From: Candidatus Acetothermia bacterium JdFR-50
GTDB taxonomy: Bacteria > Bipolaricaulota > Bipolaricaulia > Bipolaricaulales > Bipolaricaulaceae
Direction: 5' to 3'
DNA: 6,152 nt
NCBI GenBank assembly: GCA_002010365.1
Contig: MTNL01000220.1
Location: forward strand, 1-6,152
The notes beneath the pieces were generated by a model. It worked only from the letters and a program-made list of their open reading frames with translations, did no database searches and was not told the origin of the DNA. A program made the position numbers and the translations under genes. This document shows, in pieces, positions 1-6,143 of the stretch (its first letter is position 1; each line of letters starts with the position of its first letter).

Positions 1-1272
1 GTTGGTGTTGAGCTCGAACTCAAACGTGGTCCCGTCGGGGAAGTCGCGCCAGCCGTCACCGTTGCGATCCACCAGGCCGATCTTGTCCAGGAGTTCAGCA
101 GCCTTGTTCGGGTCGTACTCGAACTTGGGCAGGACCTCTTCGTTGTAGAAGGGCGACAAAATCGAGATCGGTCCCCACTGGGGCACCGCCAGGCCGAAGT
201 AAATGTTGTCGATGATCGACTGCTTATCGATGAGGTGGGCCATAGCCTGGCGGAACTCGATCATGTTGAAGTACTCCCGCAGCTTCTCGTCCGGGCAATC
301 CAGGTTGAAATAGAGGAAGTTGGTGCCGAAGAAGGGCTTTTTAGGATCGATCAAGATTTCGAAGCCTTTCTGTGCCGCTTCGGCCTTAAGGGTGGCCAAG
401 TCCTCCGGCCTGGGTCCGTACACATCGAGCTCACCGTTGCGGAACTTGAGCATGGTGGCATCGGCTCCACCGGTGATCACGTACTTGATCCCATCCAGAT
501 AGGGAAGTCGGACTCCGTTGGGGTCTACCTTCCAGTAGTTGGGGTTGCGCTCAAGTACCACCAATTGGTCCGGGATGAACTCCACCAACCTGAACGGACC
601 CATTCCCACGATCTCTTCCGGGGGAGTGTCCACGCTCCACGCGTTGGTCAGTGCCTGAGGATCGGCGTCGGGGTTATACACCCGGGAGAGGTCCTTGAGC
701 TTATGCATGGGATAAATCTCCTGGGAGACGGCGCGCAAGAATGGGCGGAATGGCGCGGGCAGGACGAACTTGACCGTGTAATCATCGACTTTCTCTACCT
801 GGGGGAGCTTCCCCTCCACGTAGAAGATATCCCTGGCGCTGGTGGCTACGTCCTCGTTGAAGATCACGCCGTTGTAGGTGAACACAACGTCATCGGCGGT
901 GAACGGCTCGCCATCCGACCACTTGAGGCCCTTGCGGAGGTAGAAGGTAATGGTAAGGCCGTCCTCTGAAATGTCCCACGACTTGGCAAGTCCCGGTTCC
1001 ACCTTCAACGTCACCGGGTTAACCTCCGTGAGCCCGGTGCCGAAGATCTGGTTAGTCACCACCGTGGTGGAGGTCTCCACCGTGGCCCACGGGTTGAAGC
1101 TCCGGGGGTTGTTCCACGTGCCGATCACCAGGTAGCCCCCGGGCTTACCCGGCGTCAGATTTTCCCACGGGGTGCCGGACTCGCCTAGCGGGACCACTTT
1201 ATATTCTTGAGCAAAAGCGCCGAGGATCCAAAACAGTGAGAGAATTAAACAAAATACAACCCCTTTTCTCAT
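1..1272 (-). CDS. ABC transporter family 5 solute-binding protein, C-terminus off the window
   Basis: This is an extracytoplasmic ligand-binding protein of the SBP_bac_5 (DppA/OppA-like) family. It captures the substrate and hands it to the permeases encoded upstream. The 424 codons present stay open to the window edge; family members are usually about 550-650 residues, so roughly the last quarter or more is missing. Residues 1-21 form a Sec signal peptide: MRK, a hydrophobic core at 4-18, then A19-F20-A21 before Q22. Cys8 lies inside the core and does not form a lipobox, so the protein is probably a free periplasmic protein. After a short linker (22-45) the mature domain begins at 'GGYLVIGTWNNPRSFNP' (45-61). 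Residues 95-134 carry the family signature, including 'LKWSDGEPFTADDVVFTYN'. Residues 402-407 hold a 'DRNGDG' loop that is common in this family. The ATG start is fixed by an ideal ribosome binding site. The ligand could be a peptide or an oligosaccharide and cannot be decided here. Family assignment is secure. Confidence 0.95.
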   Translation of the reverse strand, partial: MRKGVVFCLILSLFWILGAFAQEYKVVPLGESGTPWENLTPGKPGGYLVIGTWNNPRSFNPWATVETSTTVVTNQIFGTGLTEVNPVTLKVEPGLAKSWDISEDGLTITFYLRKGLKWSDGEPFTADDVVFTYNGVIFNEDVATSARDIFYVEGKLPQVEKVDDYTVKFVLPAPFRPFLRAVSQEIYPMHKLKDLSRVYNPDADPQALTNAWSVDTPPEEIVGMGPFRLVEFIPDQLVVLERNPNYWKVDPNGVRLPYLDGIKYVITGGADATMLKFRNGELDVYGPRPEDLATLKAEAAQKGFEILIDPKKPFFGTNFLYFNLDCPDEKLREYFNMIEFRQAMAHLIDKQSIIDNIYFGLAVPQWGPISILSPFYNEEVLPKFEYDPNKAAELLDKIGLVDRNGDGWRDFPDGTTFEFELNTN

Positions 1273-1279
1273 CCTGCGG

Positions 1280-1289
1280 TCACCTCCTT
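1280..1289 (-). promoter_or_regulatory. Consensus ribosome binding site of the solute-binding protein gene
   Basis: On the minus strand this reads AAGGAGGTGA, a full match to the anti-Shine-Dalgarno sequence. It lies 7 bases upstream of the ATG at 1272. It is the best ribosome binding site in the window, which fits the high expression that binding proteins usually need relative to their membrane partners. Confidence 0.9.
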
Positions 1290-1375
1290 GAGGAGTGGAT
1301 GGAACCTGAACTCTTGCCGGCTCCCTCTTCCCCCCTCTATCACCTCCCTTCGCCGGGCGATCCCATCCTGACCGG

Positions 1376-1402
1376 ATTATACCCCGCCTCGAACCGTATC
1401 AC
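1376..1402 (-). promoter_or_regulatory. Candidate internal promoter for the binding-protein gene
   Basis: A perfect TATAAT -10 hexamer lies at 1376-1381 on the minus strand. The best -35 candidate is GTGATA (1397-1402, four of six matches to TTGACA) with a short 15-base spacer. The predicted transcript start near 1369 would give a leader of about 97 bases. The exact -10 match and the intergenic position favour it. The weak, closely spaced -35 counts against it. Confidence 0.4.
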
Positions 1403-1417
1403 GCCCATTTTGGCCTT

Positions 1418-1660
1418 TTAGGGAGCGTCTTCTCTCTCGTCCCGGCGGCGCATCCCCCTCTTCCAGGCCTCGATGACGGAGTAGTGTGTGAAGGCATATA
1501 GGGAGATGCCAAGGCCGGCCACGGACATGGCGTACGCGAGGAAGCTCAACGGGATGCTGGGACGTAACACCCGGACCACCATAAGGAAGGGGAAAACCAC
1601 CGCCGTGGACATCAGCGAGATGGCCACGGATATCAGCGTCCAGAACCTCCGACGCGTCAT
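1418..1660 (-). CDS. Small two-helix membrane protein of unknown function
   Basis: This gene encodes 80 residues that I do not recognise as a named family. A basic N-terminus (MTRRR) precedes a hydrophobic segment at about 6-29. A short linker with R30 and R33 leads to a second hydrophobic segment at about 36-57. The protein ends in a strongly charged tail (68-79, rich in R, D and E). A hairpin membrane protein with both ends in the cytoplasm is the simplest reading. The start is the ATG at 1660-1658, which overlaps the TGA of the upstream ATPase (ATGA). There is no clear ribosome binding site, so translation probably depends on coupling to the ATPase gene. A longer frame opening upstream at 1771 would lie inside the ATPase and is unlikely. 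Position between the ATPase and binding-protein genes suggests an accessory part of the transporter. That role is inferred only from context. Confidence 0.75.
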   Translation of the reverse strand: MTRRRFWTLISVAISLMSTAVVFPFLMVVRVLRPSIPLSFLAYAMSVAGLGISLYAFTHYSVIEAWKRGMRRRDEREDAP

Positions 1661-2625
1661 CTGTAAAGCCAACAGGAGACGTAATGGCCCGGGGTGGGCT
1701 CGTACTCGGGCGGGGACTCTTGGTCGCAAAGACCCTCGATTTTGTGTTTGCAGCGGGGATGGAAACGGCAACCCGGCGGAGGGTTCAAGAGACTAGGCGG
1801 CTCCCCCGGAGGCACTTCCTTGAACTTGTGTGCGTTTTCGGGATCGGGGTCGGGAATGGCGTCCAGCAAAGCTTGCGTATAGGGATGGAGGGGATTGCGG
1901 ATCAGTTCTTTCACCGTGGCCTTCTCTACGAGTTTCGCCGCGTACATCACGAAGATCCGCTCGGAAAAGTACCTTACAGTGGAGAGGTCGTGGGTGATAT
2001 ACGCCACCCCGAGATTGTGGGCCGCCTGTACCCCCTGGAGCAACTGGAGGATCTCCACCCGGACTGATGCGTCCAACATCGATACGGGCTCATCGGCCAC
2101 GAGCAGCTTAGGATTGAGCACGATGGAGCGGGCGATCACCAGGCGTTGCTGCTGGCCCCCGGAAAGCATATGGGGGAACTTCCCGATGAAGTCCTCCACC
2201 GGGGTCAACTTCACCTCTTCCAGGACCTCCCTTATCCGCCGTTCCCTCTGTGTTTTCGTTCCCCAGCGGTTGATAAGCATGGGTTCCAGCAGGATCCGCT
2301 TCACATTCATGAACGGCGGTAGCGCCCCATAGGGATCCTGCTGGATATAACCCACTTGGGCACGGTACCATCGGCCAAGCTTCTGCAGCCGCTTCCCTTG
2401 GAAGAGGATCTCCCCCTTGGTGGGCTGGTACAACCCGAGGATGGTGCGCGCCAGGGTGCTTTTTCCGCAACCGGACTCCCCCACAAACGTCACGGCCTCG
2501 CCGTAATTTATATCGAAATCCACTCCGTCCACCGCCCGGACGAAGCCCACGTGTATAAACCCCCACTTGCGAAGCTCGAACCACTTATGCAAATCCTTTA
2601 CGTGTAGAAGAGCCTGGTCCGGCAT
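1657..2625 (-). CDS. dppF: Oligopeptide/dipeptide-type ABC transporter ATP-binding protein, DppF/OppF-like
   Basis: This is a cytoplasmic ATPase subunit (322 residues) that pairs with the DppD-like subunit to power import. Visible motifs are Walker A 'GESGCGKST' (49-57), a Q-loop in 'YIQQDP' (93-98), the ABC signature 'LSGGQQQR' (154-161), Walker B 'LLVADEP' with 'VSMLD' (174-185) and the H-loop His212. The C-terminal oligopeptide-transporter domain begins around 'NPLHPYT' (244-250). It contains four cysteines (286, 292, 300, 318) in the spacing expected for the metal or Fe-S site of this family. All catalytic motifs are intact. I chose the ATG at 2625 over the one at 2643 because a GAAGG core lies 7 bases before it, while the earlier ATG has no ribosome binding site and overlaps the upstream gene. 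The gap to the upstream ATPase is 10 bases. The symbol reflects family position; the substrate is unproven. Confidence 0.95.
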   Translation of the reverse strand: MPDQALLHVKDLHKWFELRKWGFIHVGFVRAVDGVDFDINYGEAVTFVGESGCGKSTLARTILGLYQPTKGEILFQGKRLQKLGRWYRAQVGYIQQDPYGALPPFMNVKRILLEPMLINRWGTKTQRERRIREVLEEVKLTPVEDFIGKFPHMLSGGQQQRLVIARSIVLNPKLLVADEPVSMLDASVRVEILQLLQGVQAAHNLGVAYITHDLSTVRYFSERIFVMYAAKLVEKATVKELIRNPLHPYTQALLDAIPDPDPENAHKFKEVPPGEPPSLLNPPPGCRFHPRCKHKIEGLCDQESPPEYEPTPGHYVSCWLYR

Positions 2626-2626
2626 T

Positions 2627-2637
2627 TCACCACCTTC
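2627..2637 (-). promoter_or_regulatory. Ribosome binding site that decides the dppF-like start
   Basis: The minus strand reads GAAGGTGGTGA just before the ATG at 2625. Nine of ten bases match AAGGAGGTGA, but that full register would leave only one base before the start. The GAAGG core (2633-2637) gives a normal 7-base spacing. The site overlaps the upstream ATPase stop codon (2636-2638), so a terminating ribosome could restart here. Confidence 0.65.
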
Positions 2638-3589
2638 ACGCATATAAGTGACATTTGATTTTACGCCCGTCCTTGTATTCCACCATGGGGGGCTCCTGTT
2701 CGCAGGCGGAGAAGCGTCGGGGACATCGGGGAGCGAAACGGCAGCCGGTGGGGGGATTGATCAAGCTGGGGGGCTGCCCCGGGATAAACTCCAGCTCCTT
2801 GTCCTCCCTCAGTGTGGGCACGCTGGCCATAAGTTTCTGAGAATAAGGATGGAGGGGCTCCAGGTAGAAATGACCAGCCTTTCCCAATTCCACGATTTGC
2901 CCAGCATACATCACCATCGCGTCCAAGGCCAATTCGCTAGAGGTGGAAATGTCGTGAGTAATAAGGATATAGGTGAGCTCGAAATCTTCGCGAATGCGTT
3001 TCAGAGAGTTCATGATGTTTGCCTGAGTTAAGACGTCGAGAGCCGAGGTGGGCTCATCGAGGATAACGAGCCTAGGATTGGTGATGAGGGCCATGGCGAT
3101 CACCACTCGCTGGCGCATTCCCCCCGAAAGCTCGAAAGGATAACGATCCACGAAATCCACGGGCACACCTACAATCTGAAATGCTTCCACCACACGATTA
3201 AGAGCTTCCTCTTTGGTAAACTTTCCGTGTACGAAAAGGGGTTCCGCAACTTGATTTCCCACTTTGATCACGGGGTTCAAGGAGTTCATCGCAGCCTGGG
3301 CCACATAGGATATCTTTTTCCACCTGACCTCACGCCGGAACTGCTCATCGCTCAGTTCCATTACATCCATGCCGTCGAGGAACACTTTTCCAGAGTAAGT
3401 ATGGGTATTACGTGGCAAGAGGCGTAAGATCGCTTTGGCGAGTGAGCTCTTTCCGCAGCCGGACTCCCCCACGATCACCATGGCGGTCCGGGGGGCGAGC
3501 TCGAAGCTGACCCCGTCCACCGCCTGGACGATGCCCTTGGTGGTTCGGAAATAAAGCCGCAGGTCTTCCACCTTGAGAATGGGCTCCAT
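2636..3589 (-). CDS. dppD: Oligopeptide/dipeptide-type ABC transporter ATP-binding protein, DppD/OppD-like
   Basis: This is the first of two cytoplasmic ATPase subunits (317 residues, normal for the family). Motifs in order: Walker A 'GESGCGKSS' (41-49), Q-loop Gln98 in 'YVAQAAMNSLNP' (95-106), ABC signature 'LSGGMRQR' (154-161), Walker B 'LVILDEPTSALD' (174-185) and H-loop His212. The C-terminal oligo_HPY-type region starts near 'EPLHPYS' (244-250) and has four cysteines at 283, 289, 296 and 313. A [4Fe-4S] cluster at the equivalent site has been described for a bacterial DppD, so an Fe-S cluster is plausible here. The ATG at 3589 lies 2 bases after the permease stop. It has a GAGGGAG ribosome binding site (3598-3604) 8 bases upstream, inside the permease coding end. 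The open frame continues upstream to 3853, but those 88 residues overlap the permease and are out of character for this family. Confidence 0.95.
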   Translation of the reverse strand: MEPILKVEDLRLYFRTTKGIVQAVDGVSFELAPRTAMVIVGESGCGKSSLAKAILRLLPRNTHTYSGKVFLDGMDVMELSDEQFRREVRWKKISYVAQAAMNSLNPVIKVGNQVAEPLFVHGKFTKEEALNRVVEAFQIVGVPVDFVDRYPFELSGGMRQRVVIAMALITNPRLVILDEPTSALDVLTQANIMNSLKRIREDFELTYILITHDISTSSELALDAMVMYAGQIVELGKAGHFYLEPLHPYSQKLMASVPTLREDKELEFIPGQPPSLINPPTGCRFAPRCPRRFSACEQEPPMVEYKDGRKIKCHLYA

Positions 3590-3591
3590 CC

Positions 3592-4917
3592 TCAAATCTC
3601 CCTCAACTTGGGATTGAAGATCTTGTCCATGGTGTAGCCGATGAGGGTGAAGCCGAACCCCGTCACCATCAGCAGGAAAGCGGGCTCCAATACCCAGTAA
3701 TAGTAGCCGTGGTACAGGGCCCCGTGGCCGAAGGCATCGGACAGGAGCTTGCCCCACGTGGGCAAGACGGGATCGCCAAGGCCCAACACCGAAAGAGAAG
3801 CCTCCAAGAATACATACGCCGGCACCGCCAGCACAAACCCGGGAATCAGCCACGGGATGACCCGGGGGATGAGGTAACGGAACACGATGCGCAGGTGGCC
3901 AGCCCCATAGCTCCTGGCCGCTTCGATATAAGGTGCCCTCTTCTCTTGAAGAAACATAGCCCTATACGTCTTCACCGAGGATTCGATGAGGTTCAGGACG
4001 ATCAGCACTGCAAGGATCACCCAGATGCTCTTGGAGTAAAACAGGCCCACCATGATGAGGATCGGAAGCGTGGGGATCACCATGCGGATCTCCGTCAGGC
4101 GCTGGACCAAGCCGTCCACGAACCCGCTGAACCAGGCCCCGATGGCGGCGAAAATGATGGAGCTTATGGTGATGCCGAACGAAGCCCCCAAGCCGAAGGC
4201 CAAGGCGATCGGAGCCCCCCAGAGAAGAGCCACTCCGATGTCCCGCCGCAGGTGATCCGTCCCCGCGATCCCGTATACCGTACCGTATACCACCACTTCA
4301 GCGTCTATATCGGCCTTGGGCTCGAATACATAGGCCTTGATGATAATGGTATGGAGCCCCTTGAGGGGCCTATCCGGATCGGAGGGATCTTGGAACAGTA
4401 CCTTCTCCGGAGGCCCGTGCAGGGAGGTGATGAGGTCCTTGTCCTGGCTCACGGTGTACCAATGGACCTGGGCGCTCGGTATCTGACGTCCAAAAGAGAA
4501 TTCCCTTCCATCGGGGGTCTTCCATATCACCTCGACACGGGGGGGCTTCTTCTCGTAGACCGATTTGAAGACCACCGCGAGCTCGGTGGGAAAAACATCG
4601 GCCTTGTAATCCAGTTGGTACGTGATGAGCACGCGCCGTGTGCGTTCGCTTAGGACCTCCACCTCTTTTTGGGCGTCATCGGGCCCCAAGATCACCGTGC
4701 GCAGCAAGCGTTTCGGGGTGAGGTAATCGATCCAGGCGGGGGCAGCGGTGCGCGGGTTGTAGCGCCACATCGCTTCGCTTCCCCTCCAAAGGCGGATGGC
4801 TTCGCCGTAGGGGATGGTGATCACGGCGTAGACGGCCAGCGCTACCAGGAACGCGAGGATGAACAGGCCGACCACGGCGGACTTGTAACGGGTAAGTTCT
4901 TTGAAAGCGGCTTTCAT
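3592..4917 (-). CDS. dppC: ABC transporter permease, DppC/OppC-like, with an enlarged extracytoplasmic domain
   Basis: This is an inner-membrane permease subunit (441 residues, against about 300 for typical DppC). A basic N-terminus and first membrane segment (about 14-35) lead into a large soluble region (about 36-218). The conserved permease core then starts at 'GTDHLRRDIGVALLWGAPIAL' split over 219-239. The core has further hydrophobic segments near 230-262, 280-312, 355-378 and 410-430. The coupling-helix (EAA) loop is 'YIEAARSYGAGHLRIVFRYL' (330-349), where the ATPases dock. The usual GTDxxGRD motif has Arg in place of its Gly at residue 224. The soluble region shows alternating hydrophobic patterns such as 'PPRVEVIWKTPDGREFSF' (125-142) that suggest beta strands. 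The ATG overlaps the upstream stop as ATGA and has a GGAGGAGGT site (4926-4934) 8 bases upstream. Family is certain; the role of the extra domain is unknown. Confidence 0.93.
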   Translation of the reverse strand: MKAAFKELTRYKSAVVGLFILAFLVALAVYAVITIPYGEAIRLWRGSEAMWRYNPRTAAPAWIDYLTPKRLLRTVILGPDDAQKEVEVLSERTRRVLITYQLDYKADVFPTELAVVFKSVYEKKPPRVEVIWKTPDGREFSFGRQIPSAQVHWYTVSQDKDLITSLHGPPEKVLFQDPSDPDRPLKGLHTIIIKAYVFEPKADIDAEVVVYGTVYGIAGTDHLRRDIGVALLWGAPIALAFGLGASFGITISSIIFAAIGAWFSGFVDGLVQRLTEIRMVIPTLPILIMVGLFYSKSIWVILAVLIVLNLIESSVKTYRAMFLQEKRAPYIEAARSYGAGHLRIVFRYLIPRVIPWLIPGFVLAVPAYVFLEASLSVLGLGDPVLPTWGKLLSDAFGHGALYHGYYYWVLEPAFLLMVTGFGFTLIGYTMDKIFNPKLREI

Positions 4918-6059
4918 GCCCCCGTACCTCCTCCGACCTTTATCCGCGGGTCGACGATGGCGTACACGATATCCAACACGAACACGGTGATTCCCAAAAG
5001 GTACGCGTATATCACCGTGAGGCCCACGATTATGGGAGTATCAAATTGGCTGATCGCTGCCATGTAAAGGGAACCCAAGCCGGGCCAGTTGAACACCGAC
5101 TCAGTGATAATGGCCCCGGTCCAGGCCGCGATGAGAATCAAAGCGAAACTTGTAATTATCGTGGGCAAAGTGGGGCGGAGAATGTAACGGCGCTCCAGGG
5201 AACGTCCCGGCACGCCCTTCGCCCGGGCCATTTCTACGTAATCCTCACTGGAATAAATAAGGAAGAAGGTACGCCAGGAATATACCCCCACGAAGATACC
5301 CGAGATAAACCACCCCAAAAGCGGGAGGACCATGTGCTTCAAAACGCTGAGGGCGTACATAAGCTTGCTCTCAGGAGGCGGGATGTCCACCAGTCCTCCA
5401 AAGGGCAGTATACGTAATATGGACGCAAAGATCAGGATCAGGATGATCCCGTAGAACCACGAGGGCGCGGTGGAGAGCGGCGCGAGCACCACCGATAGCC
5501 GGTCCCAAATGCTGCCGTATCTCCTTGAGAGGATCAGAGCTACGTAGAGGGACGCGAAAAAGACGAGCAAACTCGCGGTGGTGAAAAGAAGTACAGAATA
5601 AGGAAGCCTCTCCTGAATGATAAGCCACACCCGCTTTGAGCCGCTGGAGCTGTAGATATGTTCCGATCTCCCCAGGTTCAACGTCAAAGCGTTGATCAAA
5701 TACATGAACGCGCGAGAACGGAAGAAGCCGGAGACGCTGTCGAAACGGATGAAGGGTTTATCCAATCCAAGCCGTTTTATTTCCAGGTCCACTTTTTGCT
5801 CGATGAGGTTCCGCAACTCCTCAGTGGTATATCCCTGGTATGCCGGGTTTTGGTAAACTTGTACGCTTATCTGTTCGGTAATCTGGGCCTTTTTTATCTT
5901 GTCGACGTATCCCCCCATGTTGGCGATGATGACCGTGAGAAAAACGCCGACTACGAGGGAAAAACCCACAGCGAGCCCTCGGATCAACGTATATCTCCCG
6001 AGGCGGAGCAGGGTCTTTGCAGCCGAGCGTTTTTTAATCTTTAGCCCTTTGTGTTTCAC
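4914..6059 (-). CDS. dppB: ABC transporter permease, DppB/OppB-like
   Basis: This is an inner-membrane permease subunit (381 residues from the GTG chosen here) that should form a heterodimer with the DppC-like protein. After a strongly basic N-terminus, the first membrane segment is at about 27-47. An extracytoplasmic region at 48-150 is longer than usual; it ends with the family feature 'LINALTLNLGRS' (121-132). Further hydrophobic segments lie near 153-175, 188-215, 238-262, 300-320 and 343-368. The EAA coupling loop is 'YVEMARAKGVPGRSLERRYI' (274-293), followed by 'LRPTLP' (294-299). The C-terminus 'VYAIVDPRIK' (365-374) is typical. The frame is open back to a TTG at 6098, but no ribosome binding site precedes it and it would lie upstream of the predicted transcript start. 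The GTG at 6059 has AAGGTG 8 bases upstream. The first gene of the operon as seen here. Confidence 0.92.
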   Translation of the reverse strand: MKHKGLKIKKRSAAKTLLRLGRYTLIRGLAVGFSLVVGVFLTVIIANMGGYVDKIKKAQITEQISVQVYQNPAYQGYTTEELRNLIEQKVDLEIKRLGLDKPFIRFDSVSGFFRSRAFMYLINALTLNLGRSEHIYSSSGSKRVWLIIQERLPYSVLLFTTASLLVFFASLYVALILSRRYGSIWDRLSVVLAPLSTAPSWFYGIILILIFASILRILPFGGLVDIPPPESKLMYALSVLKHMVLPLLGWFISGIFVGVYSWRTFFLIYSSEDYVEMARAKGVPGRSLERRYILRPTLPTIITSFALILIAAWTGAIITESVFNWPGLGSLYMAAISQFDTPIIVGLTVIYAYLLGITVFVLDIVYAIVDPRIKVGGGTGA

Positions 6060-6067
6060 CAGTAATG

Positions 6068-6073
6068 CACCTT
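6068..6073 (-). promoter_or_regulatory. Ribosome binding site that favours the GTG start of the dppB-like gene
   Basis: The minus strand reads AAGGTG, with AGGTG matching the anti-Shine-Dalgarno core, 8 bases before the GTG at 6059. There is no comparable site before the alternative TTG at 6098, so this decides the start. The match is only moderate. Confidence 0.6.
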
Positions 6074-6098
6074 GAATGAGCCTTGCGTTCGTTAGCAA

Positions 6099-6126
6099 AG
6101 TATAAAAAAAGGCGCGGGGAACACAA
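6099..6126 (-). promoter_or_regulatory. Candidate operon promoter nested in the upstream terminator
   Basis: On the minus strand, TATACT (6099-6104, five of six matches to TATAAT) is preceded by TTGTGT (6121-6126, three of six matches to TTGACA) with a 16-base spacer. The predicted transcript start is near 6092, giving a leader of about 33 bases before the GTG at 6059. The -35 lies mostly in the loop of the terminator hairpin, and the T-tract forms part of the spacer. The -10 is good and the -35 weak. Confidence 0.45.
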
Positions 6127-6143
6127 GTTCCCCGCGCCTTTTT
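6104..6143 (-). terminator. Strong intrinsic terminator upstream of the operon
   Basis: A perfect 12-base inverted repeat (GGCGCGGGGAAC at 6111-6122 and its complement at 6127-6138) flanks a 4-base loop (6123-6126). Seven A's on the left and five T's on the right extend the pairing to about 17 base pairs. On the minus strand the hairpin is followed by seven T's, so it most likely terminates a minus-strand gene lying beyond 6152. It could also work on the plus strand, where five T's follow, but no plus-strand gene is seen. An attenuator for this operon is a less likely alternative, because the predicted promoter overlaps the hairpin. Confidence 0.85.

Larger units (their letters stand above)
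1273..1417 (-). other. Intergenic leader before the binding-protein gene
   Basis: This 145-base gap is the only substantial non-coding stretch inside the operon. Read on the minus strand it holds a TATAAT box (1376-1381) and then a purine-rich run (1321-1351, 29 of 31 bases purine). The run contains a second Shine-Dalgarno-like GGAGGTGAT at 1339-1347 with no well-placed start codon after it. The true ribosome binding site follows. I see no convincing intrinsic terminator, so transcription from the upstream genes probably continues through. No coding sequence is supported. Confidence 0.7.

Noticed and set aside
235..969. Plus-strand open frame of 244 codons opposite the binding-protein gene
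   Set aside because: It is antisense to a clearly identified family 5 binding protein, has no recognisable motif, and mirrors that gene's codon structure.
1403..1420. Possible hairpin and T-run (GCCCATTTTGGCCTTTTA on the plus strand) just after the small membrane gene
   Set aside because: The stem is only three to four base pairs, and the T-run is on the plus strand, not downstream of the stem for the operon. It is too weak to call a terminator.
1418..1771. Longer 117-residue version of the small membrane protein
   Set aside because: The extra 37 N-terminal residues are low-complexity, Pro/Arg-rich and lie inside the ATPase coding sequence. The ATGA start at 1660 fits the operon pattern better.
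2108..2584. 158-codon minus-strand open frame within the second ATPase
   Set aside because: It is an alternate frame inside an intact ATPase gene, with no family resemblance.
2636..3853. 405-residue version of the first ATPase
   Set aside because: The added 88 residues overlap the permease gene and do not resemble ATPase sequence. The ATG at 3589 has a good ribosome binding site and gives the usual family length.
3709..4653. Long plus-strand open frame of 314 codons opposite the DppC-like permease
   Set aside because: The translation is rich in His, Asp, Pro, Gly and Arg with no recognisable domain. It lies wholly antisense to a clear permease gene and is a codon-bias shadow.
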